Below are positions 51,266 to 64,000 of a DNA stretch of 64,000 nucleotides, in pieces. Under the pieces are notes generated by a model that saw nothing but the letters and a program-made list of their open reading frames with translations, did no database searches and had not been told where the DNA came from. The stretch comes from Undaria pinnatifida (lineage: Eukaryota; Sar; Phaeophyceae; Laminariales; Alariaceae), in contig JABAKD010000002.1 of assembly GCA_012845835.1 (NCBI GenBank), positions 15,888,129-15,952,128 on the forward strand, written 5' to 3'. The number at the start of each line of letters is the position of its first letter. Position 1 is the stretch's first letter. Made by a program: the position numbers and the translations under genes.

Positions 51266-52265
51266 GTTTTTTGTTGTGATTGAGATTTATTGAAATCCTT
51301 TACGATTTTGTGTGTTTTTTTTCATGGTTTGATTTCGTGTGACTCACTTCGATCTTGTGATGATTACGTGTGCTGTTCTGTGATTTTATGTATTCTTTTT
51401 CAGGTTTGTTTGTATTTAGAGTGATTTATCGAAATTTCAAGTGATATCGTGCGACTTTGCGTGATTTTCATTTGTTTGGTGTTGTTTCGTGTGATTTTCT
51501 TCGGTATAATAATGAGGATTTCGTGTAGTGTTGTCATTTTTGATGCGGTTTATCGATATTCTGGTGTTGTTGTAGTTGTTTCTGTGTAAGGGCAGTTTTA
51601 AAAAAATGCCGTAAGGGTTGCATCCCTCCCTTCCCTGCGCTCCATGAAGTACCGACATTTTCCTTCTCGGATAATGCCTTGGCTGACGCGAGAATAATTT
51701 CATGCAAATAATTTGCCCATGATTTTAGTTCTGAACTAACAAAATCCGGTCTATACTACTGGCGGCGTAGTAACTTTATCGACACGCCTGTGCAGCTCTT
51801 CACGTTGTCATGCAGCTAGCTGTTGTTGCGATTTATCAGTGATGAAGCGGTTCGCTGGTTTCATTTTCGGCTTTTACTTGCCTTCCGCATTCATGTCGCT
51901 TTCCATGCTTCTTTTTTATGTATTTTTCTACATTTTTCTCCAACCTTCCACATCGTTAATTTACAGTGTGTCAAAACTGTTGGGTGCCGTGCGAAGTATA
52001 GCAGTATCTCCACCGGCTTCTCTTTACAATTGTGTCCCTTCCCTGCGCCGGGAATGTTGCTAATTGTTCCGTTTCCGTTTTCTCGCGCCATTGTTGATAA
52101 AAATAAATATTACTATCGCATATATATCCTTGGCATCGTGTCTTACCTCCTCCATCCTTTTGTGCTTACGCACAAGCCTGCGACCGGCGGCCTGCTGGCG
52201 AAGCCCCTTGTATATATCTGCAATATATATACATGTATCCTGAACTAGGTTTGCAATAAATCTTC
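51266..52265. other. AT/TG-rich interval, no firm gene
   Basis: 51,280-51,560 is a degenerate run of tttcgtgtgatt-like words without a fixed period. A hydrophobic frame starts at the ATG at 51,842 (Met-Lys-Arg-Phe-Ala-Gly-Phe-Ile-Phe-Gly-Phe), but its length and composition do not set it apart from background. Confidence 0.35.
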
Positions 52266-52289
52266 AAAATTTCAAACCGATGTCCTTAA

Positions 52290-52575
52290 GAAACGGCACA
52301 CGTCGTTGGATGCGTTTCGACAAAAGGATAGTCGGAATTGTGGAACAATGGGCTCGATTCTCCCGTTCCCCGGGTCAAACACGCCGGCGAAAGTGCTGAA
52401 ACCTCTATTTCGGTGTTCAGATCCTGAAAAAACGGAAAACGTCATTAGATGCGCCTCGACAAAAGGTGAGTCGGAATTTGAGGAGAGTGAAGAGTGGGCC
52501 TGATTCTCCCGTTCCCCCGGTCAAACGCGCCGATGAAGGTGCTGAAACCTCCACTTTCGGTTTTCAGAACTCTTA
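52290..52575 (+). repeat. Tandem pair of the dispersed ~125-140-bp repeat
   Basis: Two copies (about 52,290-52,430 and 52,432-52,575) share gatgcg, ctcgacaaaagg or its variant, agtcgga, gattctcccgttcccc, ggtcaaac, and gtgctgaaacctc. The second is closer to the inverted copy at 41,430-41,552. Nothing is recognised in 52,576-52,836. Confidence 0.65.
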
Positions 52576-52836
52576 AGAATCAGTATGTTATAGTAGATGG
52601 CCTGAGTCAGGTCTGGTGTGAGATTCGACGGGGGGGGTTACACATACATATCACAAGACAAACCCAACTTGGACAATTGAGACCCCAGTTGACACTGCGG
52701 AACTGCCATACAGAAGGGCTTCCAGGATGATGGTCTGGTTCCTTCGCTTCAATAACGTAATGTACTAGCGTTACAATTCAATATAACCCTCCAGAAACAT
52801 GGCACCGGGAGTCTCCAGCAGTGAGGCTCCGCCAGG

Positions 52837-52892
52837 TCATGGCGGTCCGATCGGCATTCGTAGCGGAGGGGGGGTCCATGAATGATGTAAGG
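52837..52892 (-). other. Candidate terminal exon of GCN1
   Basis: Follows a good acceptor (ttttctggtcag) and is in phase with the donor GTGAGT at 53,368. It would add Ala-Leu-His-His-Ser-Trp-Thr-Pro-Pro-Pro and stop at TGA. It shares nothing with known GCN1 C-termini, so it may be coincidental. Reading through the donor gives another short tail to 53,328. Confidence 0.35.
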
Positions 52893-55800
52893 CTGACCAG
52901 AAAAAAGGTAAAAGATTGTTAGCAACACGAGAAAGACACAGTTCATTGTTATTGCCGGCCCATTCGCACAAACCGAGAAATTTCAAGCTCGCGACACTAA
53001 CGGCAACCAAAAAAGTCACAACACAACATTGAAGACCGACTCCCGACTACCCTCGAACATTCCCGCGACACCCCACTCCCGCCGTGATCGTGCAACCCAT
53101 TCGTTTCCAAGGCCTTAGGGGTGAGGCAGGTACGACATGCCGGCACAACAGATCTCGATCGTCTTCACGTGTGTGTCTCCGTCCATCTTTTCGCACAACC
53201 TGTACGTGGCGAATGAAAATAAACCAGGAACCGGCGCCAACGGGATTAACTGGTATATCGGTATGATGTTGCTGGTTTAACTCGCGAGGGCGAGAAAAAA
53301 GAAATGCGAGCTCACGATCGGGAATATTCAGGACAATACCAAATCAATGCATACGAAGTAGAACTCACCTAGCCCTCTTCCAGCAACTTCTTTAACGGTC
53401 TCGTTTTGGTCGTCGCTGAGTCTTTCCAGAAGTCCGATCGTGTTCTCGACAACGCCAGGCGACGCTTTGGCACCCGAAATGGTGAGGACTTCCACCAGAG
53501 CTTCAAGCATTGTCTCTTTTACGGCGGCCTCAGTTGCAGACGACGCCCCTGACGCCAGGTCGGAAATGAGTGGGTCCACTCGAGAAGTCAACCGCATAAG
53601 CTGGCCGAGCGCGTTCAGACCTTGCTTCCTAACGATTCTGCTGGAATCCCCAAGTGCCTTTACAAACGTCGTCTGCAGTTGAGGGACAAAGGGCTTGAGG
53701 CTCGCGCCGCCCTTGCTCAGCAGCAAGCCAAGGGTTTGAAGAATTGCAGCTTTTACCCCTGGAGGAAACCTGTCACCCACGATACGAATCAGTGGCCCCG
53801 TGATCTTGATCAAAAAAGGCTGGAGGAATTTGGTCGAGGTCACCTCCACAAGCTCGCCAATGCCTGATGCTGCCGCCTCTCGCACCTCGGGGCTGCCATA
53901 CATCAGTCCCTGTTGGTACATAGGTAACAACGGTTCCAAGCCCTTGGGTATGTTGACACCGGGAAGGAAAAACTCAGCCCCAGTTCCGCCCCCTCCTTTT
54001 CTGTGGCGCGTGTCACTCACAATCGACGCGATTATGCTTCTAGCAAAGGTGAGGTGTGGAACAAGCTCTTCCGCAGACACCCTGGTGTTTAGAGCCTTCA
54101 AGGCCGACCAGACCGCGAGAAGAACAGCCTCGTTTCCATCTACCAAACGCTGCAGGAGCTCCTTGAGAATTTGGTCAACCCGTCCTTCAAAGTCCGCCTC
54201 CGTCCCACGCAAAAATTGTTCCACCAGCCAGACTGCCCATTTTCGCTCACGGGCGTCTTTACTCGTCATCTGACGAGTCATCTCGTTGCAGAGCCAGTTA
54301 ACCCCAATAGTCTCGACCTTTGACACCAGGGTTGACGCTGCTTGCTTGAGTGCCTCGAGGCTCTCGCTTTCGGAGCACTCGTTGACACCATCCGCGCGCG
54401 CCAACTCTGCCACAACAGCCGGGACAATAACAACGAGGTGCGCGTGGATGGAGCCGCCTGTTACTTCCGCAACCGCTCCCAAGGCCCGAGCGTTAGCTGC
54501 TGAAATCGGCGAAGCAACCAGCTTCGGGATAAGGTATGGCAGAAGGTCTCGAGGGCGAAGCTGCAAAACTTCTTTCAGGCCGAACACAGCCCGATCTCTT
54601 GCGCTAGATGCACTCTGGTTGTCACCCTCCTGCCCGAGCTGTTTGAGCAAAGAGGGGACCACGTGCTCGATCGAGCGGACACCCACAGCCTTGTAAAGGC
54701 TGTGAAACGCCTGCGCAGATTGCTCCCGTACCTCGGCACTTGGGTCGCATAAAGCGTCCTGGATCGCTGGCACCAACGTGTCGATGAACTCCTCCACCTG
54801 GCGTGGCGTAGCGCAATCCATTATTTCGGCCAGTCCCAAGCACACACCCTGCCGCATGTTTTCGTCTCCCGCCTCTAGCCCTTCGCGCAAAAACGGCACC
54901 ACCTCTGGCAAAACCTGATCGCCCAGCTTTTTGACTATGTCTCCCAGAGCACGCCCCGCAACGGTGCGCTTGTCCGGGTGTCCACTAGCGAGGGCTGTCA
55001 CAATCTGGCTTGTGAGAAGCGGAAGGATCTCGCGGAGGGCTTTAGGAGTGTTTGGCACAACCGTCTTCCACACCTGAAGGGCACTCTGTCGAACGACAGC
55101 GCTCGTGTCCGACCTGATGAGATACAGCGACGCCAGGATGCTGTTGCGTCGGTCAAGACCAAGAGCTTCCTCGATTGCTTCACCTGCTCGCGTGCTACCT
55201 CGCGCGTCATCCTCTGCGGCACCATCGTTGAGAGCCACCTCCTTAGTGTCGCCGATAAGATACAGCAGATCTCCAAGAAGTTGGACCGAACTCTGTCTAA
55301 TGCGCCAGTTGTCGTCAAAGAGCCCATCCTCAAGAGCGGGTAGAAGCTGATCCGCATGGGTTTTCCCGTGGGTTGACACAAGCACCTGCCCAGAGCGAAG
55401 AGCAACCTCCCGGACAGCTTCCACCTCATCACTGAGGCCTGCAAGGACGACCGGTAGAGCCAGGGGAATGACAGGTGCAAAATCTTTCCCCATTGCTCCT
55501 GGAAGGAAGCACAATACCCACAGGACCCCCTCCCGCACAGAGCCTTTCGGATGAGCAGCCAAAGGCAGAAGGTCTTCCAGGACAGACGTCGCGCGGTGCA
55601 CACCCAACACGACCAGCACTTCAGAGAGAGCCTGCGCACCCCCACTACGCTCTGACGAGCTGCTGTCTGCTTTCAAGGTTTCTATCAGCCATGGCACAAC
55701 GTCTCCAACCTTGTCTTCGCCCATGCCCAGTACAAGAGCTGACAATGCCTTCGCAGCTGTAGCCCGTACGTCTGGGATGGGGTCCACGCAGGTGGCCTTC

Positions 55801-58800
55801 AGTCCGGGCAAAATGACTGCCAGGTATGGCAGCAAGTCCTTCGCCTCGGAGATCATGCTGCATGTGTTGCCAGTGATAAGAGCCGCTTTTCGCTTGACGT
55901 CTGCCGATCGGTCTTTAAGGCCACGCTGCAGCACGGGCACCAACAGCGCAAGGGAAGGCGCGTCGATGGAATGCATGAACTCACACGCCAGCAGTGCCTC
56001 CAGTGCCCCTCTAGTGTACTTGGAAGGGTCGGACAATGCCGACATTAGAGTCATCGAAAGGCTTGCCACCTCAGGGTTGCGGATCACAGAGCCGATGTCC
56101 TCCAGAGCTTTGCGCCCAGAGTCGCGGACCTTGGGGTGAGTATCCGCGAAAGCGTCCGTCAGCTTCGGGACGATCATGGGGAGGGAATCAGCAAGCTGAC
56201 GAGGCGCGCAATACGCCATAGAACCCAAAAGCTCAATGGCCCCTTGCTTCGTCCTCCATGCAGAGTCAGATAAAGACTTGAGAATCGCCGGAAGGATGAG
56301 CTTCACACCGTGGGCAGATAGCTTGGACATGATCGCCCTTGCGCAATCATGCGCGGCCTCGCGTACGTGATTGGATGCGTCACCAAAGCACTTGAGCAGG
56401 TGTGGCAGTATGACGATCACGTAGGGCTCAAACAAAAGCCCAAGCCGCACACACATGCACTCGAACGCACACAGAGCCCCCTGTTTAGCCTGGAAGCTGG
56501 ATCCCTTGCAAGCCACCTCCAGCGTGCTGATAACCTGGTGTTTCTTAATGGTGGCAATTCCAAGCCCCTTGACCACTGCCGCCACTCCGAAAGCTGCGCC
56601 CCTCCTCTCACCATACGACCGCCCCCCCACACAACGATCGAGGAGCTGCTTTAGAAGTTCAGGGCCCCGTTCTTTGATAACCGGAGTCTTCATCAGGGGT
56701 GCGAGGCAGTCTGACACCGCGATTTGCACAGATTCGGAAGGGGTGGAGAGAGCTCCTACTAGAGTTTGGACGATGGACACAACTTTTGGGTTTTCCTTGT
56801 CCAGGTGCTTGGCCGCACAGCCCATGAAGACAACAGCACCTTCCCTCCTCCAGTCGAAACACTGTGCATCTTCACTCTTGCGGGGTCTCTCGGCCATAAC
56901 TGCTTCGCAGATCTCCAAAAAAACCACGACGCCGTCTTCTCCGTACGCGGTGATAAGCGCCACACCAGCTGCGAGTGCATGCCCCCTGACCCTCGAATCG
57001 TAGTCAGCCAATCCGTGCTCAACGAGAAAGGAGAAAGCATCATGCACAGCACTCTCGCTGCCTTTGTCAAATGCTCGTGCCTCACCAATAGCTTTGAGAG
57101 TTACGGCTACACCCGCTCGAGTTAAACGCCCAGCGTCTACTTTTGACGCAGAGCTCGTTTCCCCGCCCATGGGTGTCGCAAAGAACTTGTCCTCGTCGAA
57201 GTTGGAATCGCTTAGATTTTTGGCCGGGGGGGGCACATTATCGCGATACAGCCCGTACAGACGTTCTAGCAACGGAGCACTTGAGTCGGGGTGCTCTCGT
57301 ATTCCACCAGCCAACGCGCGAGCTGCTGCATCCCGCACATGCGTCTGGCTATTCGAGATGAGCGTCACTAGCGGTGCAGTGAAACCTGCCGAAAGAGAAG
57401 ATTCCATTGCATCCCACACCTCACTCGCAAGCTCTGCATTATCCTCGTCAGCATCAAACCGGCTGAGCCAGAGACGGCTCTCCACCAGCGGGTTTCCCGT
57501 AAGCACCTGTCCATCCAACACCATCATCATTACCGATTCAAGGCAAGCCAGTCTTACATGGCGTGCCTCGCTCAACAAGCCATCGCTTCCGAGAAGTGGG
57601 CCCCACTCACACGTGTTTAATGCAGGGGCGGTGCAAACGGAGGCAAGAATGGCGTCGGGAGTTGGCTCAACTTGAGGGAATCTGTCGACCACCTTCAGGA
57701 TCCCCTCGATCATGAATTTACGCAAGTCACGCAAAACTGCTTTTTCGTTCGGGGCACCTCCCTCCATATTGGCGTGGATGGACACAACCTTCAGAGCGCT
57801 TGAGCACTGCGCCGCAGACGGCGGGTTGTTAAGCACCTCGCGCAAAACGGGGAAGATGAGCGCCAGAGTGTGTTGTTCCAAGGGAGCTTCCGACACGCAC
57901 GCTTCAACGACGAACTTCAAGCATTCGTTCACCACCGCAAAACGACCAGCGGTGCCTGCATGCAGTTGCACAGCTCGTAGGGCAGACGCTACCAGCGATG
58001 AGCAACCGGGAAGCTCCTCCGACGCCGTCAAGGCGAGCGTCTCGACGCAAGCCTGTGCTTCCGTTTCGAGCAAACTCCAGCCAAGCAAAGGAACGACGAC
58101 AGGAAGGACACGGGGGATGCAACAGAAGCCGATCTCGGGACACGATTGAAATCCTGACCGTAATCCCGCAAGCGATGCTGCAGCACGATGCCGAATACCT
58201 CCAACTCTGTCGCGTATCACCGCCTCCTTTTCGAGCTGCTGTGCCATCGCCTCCCTATCTGCCTTGTTGTTCGCTTCCACGTCATTTTTCGGGCCACCAG
58301 ACGAGCCCTGCGCTTTCCCCCTCGATCCAATTTCTGCGCGGACACGCTCCTCCCATTCTGCTTCTTCGGCATCCTTTCCACGCCTGCTTGCGTTCTTACT
58401 GGCTGTGGCAACCTGCTTCTTGTGAGATGCCGGAGAAGCATATGCGGTGTTAGCAGGAGTGAAGAAGATATTTACGTCCTCCGTGGATAGCGTCCGTAGC
58501 TCCGCGTCTTCAAGGACTGCCAAGAGAGCTGGAAACACTAACTCTGCGACGACCTCCGATCCGCGTGCGCCACACGTTGATCCCAACGACCCTAGAGCCC
58601 ATTGAGCAGATAACCTAGACGTCGAAAGGGTGGAATAAGGAGGTGCCGTCGAGATTACGCCATTGAATCGCGAACAATGAACACCAAGGTCAAATTTCTT
58701 AGTATAGACCAGTTTATGATCTGCTGCGGTTGTTGAGCAGCGGTCGTGAATTCAATCCTCAGTAGTACGTCCGTATCAGGTATCAGGTATACGACATGCA

Positions 58801-61800
58801 ATCTACAGTAATGTACCTCGATTCCGAGCTGAAAAAAAATCGATGCCAGTAGGTAAAACGTCACGAATACAAAGAGCGGGCAAGGACAGCCGCTGAAACC
58901 ACAACAAGTTTCAAACCGAAGAAACCGGGCACTCGTGCAAGCTCCCTTGCAACAATGAGCGGACCATCGCACGGCGATTTTATTTTCCCACGAGATATTT
59001 TGAGAAAAGGAAGGAAAAAAATCAAGTTCAAATTTGGACATTCTCCACGAAACAAAACTGCGCACCTGTCAGACTTCACTTGGCTCTGCATCGCGCTGAT
59101 CAGCCTCGCCGTGACGTTCGCCGCAATGGCTCCATCCTGCAAAAGCTTGTCAATTTCTTTCTCGCCACCAAACGCTCGTCTTGCGATACCTCCCCACACC
59201 GATTTCGCGCCTTTTGCTGAGTGGCTTACTAGCGGATGGTGCCCAAGTAGTAGCGCGTTTGCGAACGCGTCACCAGGTGCAAAGTCTCCAAGGACGCTAC
59301 ACAAAGCCGCCGCGAAGCGGTTTGGAGGTGGTAGCTCTAGCTTTCCGTCATCTTTGTTCGAAGATGGCAACGAGATAATATTGGCCCGCGATCCCTCGGC
59401 GGCAGCGGTTGTATCAACGACCTGTGCCCACACGCGAGACAGATGCGTCACGTTCACATCCACAAGAAACACAAAATGTGTCCTTCGTACACAAGCATAC
59501 AAGGTACGCATCGTATTTCAGCGATGTGTCGAGATTAATAAGCATACATACGCCTGGTAGCTGGGTCGATCGTCTATACCGTGAAACTGGCTCCAGCGTT
59601 TCGCCACGCCCCTAAATGGGGTAAGTACAAGGTTGGTTGTCATGCTCGTCTACACTCTCACCTTCTGGCACGCCCTAAGCAGCGTGGCCTGAGCTCCATC
59701 GACAGCGTTGCAGATATCTAGAGCAACGTCCAGCGCCACCCGTCTCACTTCCCGATCAGGAAGAAGCATGCATTGCACCAACGCAAGAGAAGACGCATCC
59801 GAGAAAAGCTGCACACCAGCTACAAGTCCACGCCGATCGCCTGCGGCCATGTTACGCTTCGTACTCAGCCCAATGACCTGGCACAAGGCTATGCAAACGT
59901 GCGGCGCCAAAGGCCCAGCAGCTGCTCCGACCAGAGCCACGTCCGCGAAATGCGGTGCAATGACACCGGCAGGGAAAAAGCACGACCCCTGGTCATTGAA
60001 AGCACGCCACGGGAATGCCCCATCAACCTGGTCCACCAACGAGGCCTCTGCAGCAGCGGTCTCCAAAACGGCCTTGGCGCCGTATATAGCTTCTGGGTGA
60101 TAAATGTTCGGTTTCTTGGCGCCGACCTCAACACGCGCCAGCAGGTCCGGCACAAGCGCTGCGAGCTGAGGGCAGAGAGGGGTGCACCCGCTCAACTGGC
60201 TCGCAGCGGCAGCGAACATGGTAACTGTAGGCCGGGAACCTGACCGGAGTCCGTCCTTGAGAGATTTGAGGAGACTCGTCGGGATGGCATCTAGCGCCAG
60301 AGCCCAGCGTGCCAAGCAACCGAGACCAATAGCCCGTGTGTCTTCGTGCGATTCTTTTTCCACCGCTGGCAAAAGTGCATTGCTAGCACAAGTCGCCAAT
60401 GACGCCAACCGCTCCGCAGGCATCTTGATTGCAGCAACACCTTGTCGAACCCCTTCCAGCGCCATGAACACGCAGTGTCGTTGATACCATTGCGCCATCA
60501 CCCCGGACTTGCCGCTCAAGACATCGCCCAGCTCCGAAACTAGCAACTGTTGCGCCTGATAATCACGAAGGCGGGGGAATCAAGAGTTAACGTTGGTGTT
60601 ACGGATTCATGCTAGTGGGTCGTAACAGAATAACGCATCAATAAAAAAAAGGGGAACCAAAAACAGAACGAGCGGCGCGCACACCTCTGGGGAGCCACAA
60701 CGCTTCGCCAAATTGCCCGTTAGCTCCACCGCGAGGCGGCGCACATGCTCCTTTGGCGACCGGAGCTGTCGCAGAACCGGTTGGAGAAAAATGCCAATAT
60801 AGGCGCTTAAGTCGATGTTGACATGTTCCACAAGCGAGGCCACCGCGCCCAACACGCTGTCGGGATTTTTTTTTTGGAGCTTCTCAAGCACCGGCTGCAC
60901 AACCCCAGAGAAATGGTCGGGCGTCAGCGATGCTAGAAGAGCGCTTAAGCTGGCCAGTTTGTACGGCTCGCTGCAGCCACCCTTTGCAGCTAAAGCGTCG
61001 CGGGCATAAACCGCCAGCATGCGATGTTGGATGGCTTCTGCAAACAGTGCACACGACAAGCAGTGTACACGGCGGACGAATTTAGAAAGTGTGCAATGGC
61101 AGATACCCGATTCTGAAAAGTACATCGTACAGATAATGGCAATTCTACGGTCGATCAACATAGCATTCACCCCGAGCGAAAACAACAAAAAACACCATTA
61201 CATCAACGCGTTCGGCAACGACGGCCAAATATGGTCGGAAATACCTTGGGGGTCATAAAACAGCTAGAGATCAAAAGCTACATTAGTTTTCGAATAGAGC
61301 AACAGAGCGGGTTGAACCCAAGATACAGAAAGCATTCGAGTGTTAATTTAGTACAATATGCGAGACCTGGGGCAACACAAGCGGTGACAATCATTAATTG
61401 GCACCAATGGCCACATACCGCACCTTAAATTGGGCACCTGGTTGTATTTCATTGGCTCTTGTAAAAACATACGAACTACAAGGCGCGTCGCTCCGCGGGG
61501 AGCATTCGCCACCCTACGCTTGCTCAGGAATGAATCATAGAACGAATTATGTGAAGCGGACAGGTCCACGATTGATTGTAGGTGCAAAAAGGCAGCTTGA
61601 AAATGCCAGAGGCTCGCCGCCATGCTCCAGAACACAAGCCGGACGGCACATGCATGAGCATACCGTATATATACCTGGTATCTTGCTGTAGTACTTGCCA
61701 TGTAGATGTGTGTGACTACAAAGCTTTAGTCTCTACTATTAATATTAGGGTGACGGGTCGGCACGTACACTGTGTGTGGGTGGAAAAAGCAGTTGAATAA

Positions 61801-63195
61801 AACAAACAGCAACGCGGAACATGTGGTTTAAGTGGCAGCAGAGAGACGGCTGTTGGTAACTCACAGCAGTCACCAATTTCAAGATATTACAGGCCAAAAA
61901 AAGTTAATCACGTCTAGACGGCGGTCCGTCACAGGGCTGAGTGCCAGCGGTACTTGGAAAACATTGAAATTAGCTGTTGGCGGCTGTCCAACGTGATATT
62001 CACAGAAAAACAACAGCAAGTTAGAAAGAAAAGATATATGGTGGCTCTCACTTCACATGCTCATGTTTGATAGCTCGCGATCTCGCACTCCGCTGTCTAG
62101 TCGACACGAACGTATTGCTGTATGTGCTTTGCTGCTCTGTGCAGGGCCGATTGCAGGCTGTTCAGCTGTGCTTGCGGTATGTAGATACTGCTGTGGCTAT
62201 CGGAGCTGGGTTTGTGCCTTCACTTCGTGGTGTTCGCAGAAAAAGCAGGCTAAAAATTAAACAAAAAATAATTAATAAAGAGGAAAAAAATAGTCCAGAG
62301 GATTCGGAAATATAATTTCCCTGTCGACAATTAAGAGCTGAGAATAATCCGAGATGCCAGAGAAGTGCCGAGGGCGACTTCCGAACGCATCGGCTTTGTA
62401 GTAAGTAAGTGAGTCTATTATACGAAATCAGCACAGGACAGCAAAGCACAGGACAGCAAAGCACAGGACAGCAAAGCACAGGACAGCAAAGCACAGGACA
62501 GCAAAGCACAGCAGCAAACTTACTGATTTGCAAATGAAAGGCAGGCGAACCATCGACGAAAGCGAAGTTTTAGGCGATCGAAGAACTGCACGGCGTACTG
62601 AACGAAGGATTGTCACAGCAAAAGACGCCAATATATCTCACCCTTGTGCTCGGGAAGCGAGAGGGCAAAGGCGGTAACTGCAGAAAGCGCCACCAAGCTG
62701 TCGCCACTGCGGTCGTCAGCGGTCAGTACGTCCAGATACACCTCGATCAAGCTTGGGCGTGACCTAAGACATCCTTTCAAGATCCTCGTAGCGCTCGATA
62801 AGATGCGTGCATCGCCGCTTGCACCGATCCTTTCATGGACATGCGCCTGGGCGGATATGAGTCTACGAACCCACTCTGGCACTTCAGCTTGGGCTTCCGT
62901 GGGTGCCGTAGCTTCAACCAGAATACGAGCGACGCGAAGGAGTGCGAGCTGAGCTTTGCCGTCCGCCGCCGAAGTGACCATACCTGCAGCAGTCATAGAG
63001 GAAGGTTCCTAAGTGGTTACATGATACGTATAATACCAGTTTAAAAATATAGAGTACAGACTATCCCGCGGATAGCAGAAATATCTTAATGGTACATAAC
63101 CTGAGAGTGCAGCTCTGCGTTTAACGGTAGCGTGAAACCGTGTACTCACCTTTAATGAGACAAGGATGAGTGAGCAGCGCGAGGCCGTTTCTTGC
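52837..63195 (-). CDS. GCN1: GCN1, translational activator of the GCN2 kinase (5' end beyond the window)
   Basis: GCN1 is a giant HEAT-repeat protein that binds ribosomes and passes the uncharged-tRNA signal to kinase GCN2. Exons on the minus strand, from splice signals and phase: 63,195-63,150; 62,983-62,642; 61,037-60,685; 60,555-59,662; 59,421-59,066; 58,614-53,369; and a doubtful last exon 52,892-52,837. All joins keep frame. The 5.2-kb exon carries the most conserved part of the family: His-Leu-Asp-Lys-Glu-Asn-Pro-Lys-Val, Leu-Phe-Glu-Pro-Tyr-Val-Ile-Val-Ile-Leu-Pro-His-Leu-Leu, Trp-Arg-Thr-Lys-Gln-Gly-Ala-Ile-Glu-Leu-Leu-Gly, Ser-Val-Ile-Arg-Asn-Pro-Glu, Leu-Phe-Asp-Asp-Asn-Trp-Arg-Ile-Arg and Leu-Arg-Glu-Ile-Leu-Pro. 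It is intact. The N-terminal ~100 residues lie past 64,000. The C-terminal ~200 residues of animal and fungal GCN1 were not found; the last exon adds only 18 unrelated residues. Confidence 0.92.
62431..62520 (+). repeat. 15-bp minisatellite in a GCN1 intron
   Basis: Five exact copies of gcacaggacagcaaa plus a partial sixth lie inside the 1.6-kb intron (62,641-61,038). The minus-strand open frame through them (Cys-Phe-Ala-Val-Leu repeats) is not coding. Confidence 0.85.
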
Positions 63196-64000
63196 CTACA
63201 AGTGCGGTAAAAAAGCCACTTCAATGCGGGATGCGCACAGGCTGGGAGTGTTATTGAATACCAGGTATTAATAGTATGTACGTCTGTCTGCCTATCTGTT
63301 CGTCTACTAAGCTATCAATCATTGCGAGAGTTGTACGTGGCCAGTTTCCAAACTCCGGCGTCTACAGAAGCGAACGACATTCACTAACGGGTGGAACATG
63401 TTTCGTCGCATGCCGTCTTGAGTTTGGAACGCAGTGTTTTTTTATTTTTGTGCCGTAATTTGAACGCGGCGAGGTTAATTCGTTTATCATGTCGAAAGCA
63501 TACAGCCTGCTGCATGTATCAGGCCGCCATGCCTTGTGTACCTTTCTACTAGTAATAAGGTTGACGGCGTGACGGCGCAACCGATCGAACGGCGGCGCGA
63601 GCGACGGCGCAAGCGACGACGGCGTTCCAAGGCCAACAACTCTTAATCGAGAGACGAGGTCGATCTCTCGGGCGGCCGAGCGATGTGCTTCCGACCGTGT
63701 AATCATGACGTATTTTAGCCATACAGCTTGTCGCACGTAAATGCTCGTAAAAACAAATGCCGTTACGTAACATATTGTCCAAGCACGGTTCTCCGCCGGA
63801 ATGGGGTTGACTTGATATGAATTTATATTCCGGGGGCGTCGCAAGTCGAAAAGGGGGAACTTACGCGTTTCAACTATATATGAGCTACTGTTTATGCTAG
63901 TGCTGTATGCGTCGTGTACCTGGTACTTGGAAGTTTGAGGCCCGACGGAGTGTGCTTGATTGTTGCATTGGACGTGAAAAGGTTGTCGTGGGTCCATCTC
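63196..64000. other. Upstream GCN1 intron or flank, nothing else recognised
   Basis: The region beyond the first visible GCN1 exon should hold intron and earlier exons. A 211-codon minus frame (63,997-63,362) is open but lacks HEAT-like periodicity and is Ser/Arg-rich. I do not accept it as coding. The N-terminal exons are probably outside the window. Confidence 0.4.

Noticed and set aside
62431..62520. CRISPR-like array
   Set aside because: The 15-bp units are directly abutting with no spacers, in a eukaryotic intron. It is a plain minisatellite.
62162..62631. Cys/Phe/Val-Leu repeat protein
   Set aside because: This is a translation of a 15-bp minisatellite inside a GCN1 intron.
63362..63997. 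Minus-strand 211-codon frame as first GCN1 exon
   Set aside because: Composition is unlike HEAT repeats, and no donor in phase with 63,195 was found. It is probably intron or flank.

Overview
This is nuclear DNA from a eukaryote. The right-hand 11 kb carries one large split gene with ordinary GT-AG introns, encoding the ribosome-bound translational regulator GCN1. The rest is dense with eukaryotic retrotransposons, SINEs and DNA-transposon relics. Chromodomain-bearing Ty3/gypsy elements, a Crypton-like tyrosine recombinase and a decayed motif resembling the EsV-1-7 repeat of brown algae and their phaeoviruses all fit a stramenopile alga, perhaps a brown alga or relative. The lineage is an inference.

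Left third (1-25.3 kb): a graveyard of broken single-copy genes. In order: a thaumatin-like protein, a small membrane protein, an unrecognised roughly 390-residue protein, an ankyrin-type protein, a coiled-coil protein of about 4.2 kb, an alanine-rich nuclear-type protein joined to a J-domain, a BRO-N-like DNA-binding protein, a RING-finger protein and an unrecognised minus-strand multi-exon gene. Nearly all carry one or more in-frame stops or frameshifts but otherwise read clearly. Several tandem arrays lie between them. The mix (ankyrin, RING, BRO-N, coiled coil, EsV-1-7-like) recalls gene sets of large algal DNA viruses. I saw no viral hallmark gene (capsid, DNA polymerase, packaging ATPase), so a viral origin is only a hypothesis.

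Middle (25.5-47.2 kb): a mobile-element nest. A 9.95-kb gypsy element with nearly identical 442-bp LTRs (25,560-35,510) carries a SINE. A Crypton-like tyrosine recombinase fragment follows. Next is a minus-strand gypsy fragment split by a TA-flanked inverted-repeat element, then a second SINE copy and a long foldback element. A 3.7-kb LTR element (42,630-46,303) keeps gag, protease and a chromodomain but has lost reverse transcriptase and integrase. A PIF1-type helicase fragment closes the block.

Right third (47.2-64 kb): sparse repeats, an alanine-rich hypothetical gene, a small two-helix membrane protein, and GCN1 on the minus strand (about 52.8-63.2 kb, with its 5' end beyond the window). 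GCN1 is the only clearly healthy gene. Its 5.2-kb main exon is open throughout, so the lesions elsewhere are probably real decay rather than general sequencing error.

Most useful for checking: several insertions can be delimited to the base from target-site duplications, including a 269-bp inverted-repeat element whose removal with one 4-bp duplication restores the coiled-coil reading frame exactly.
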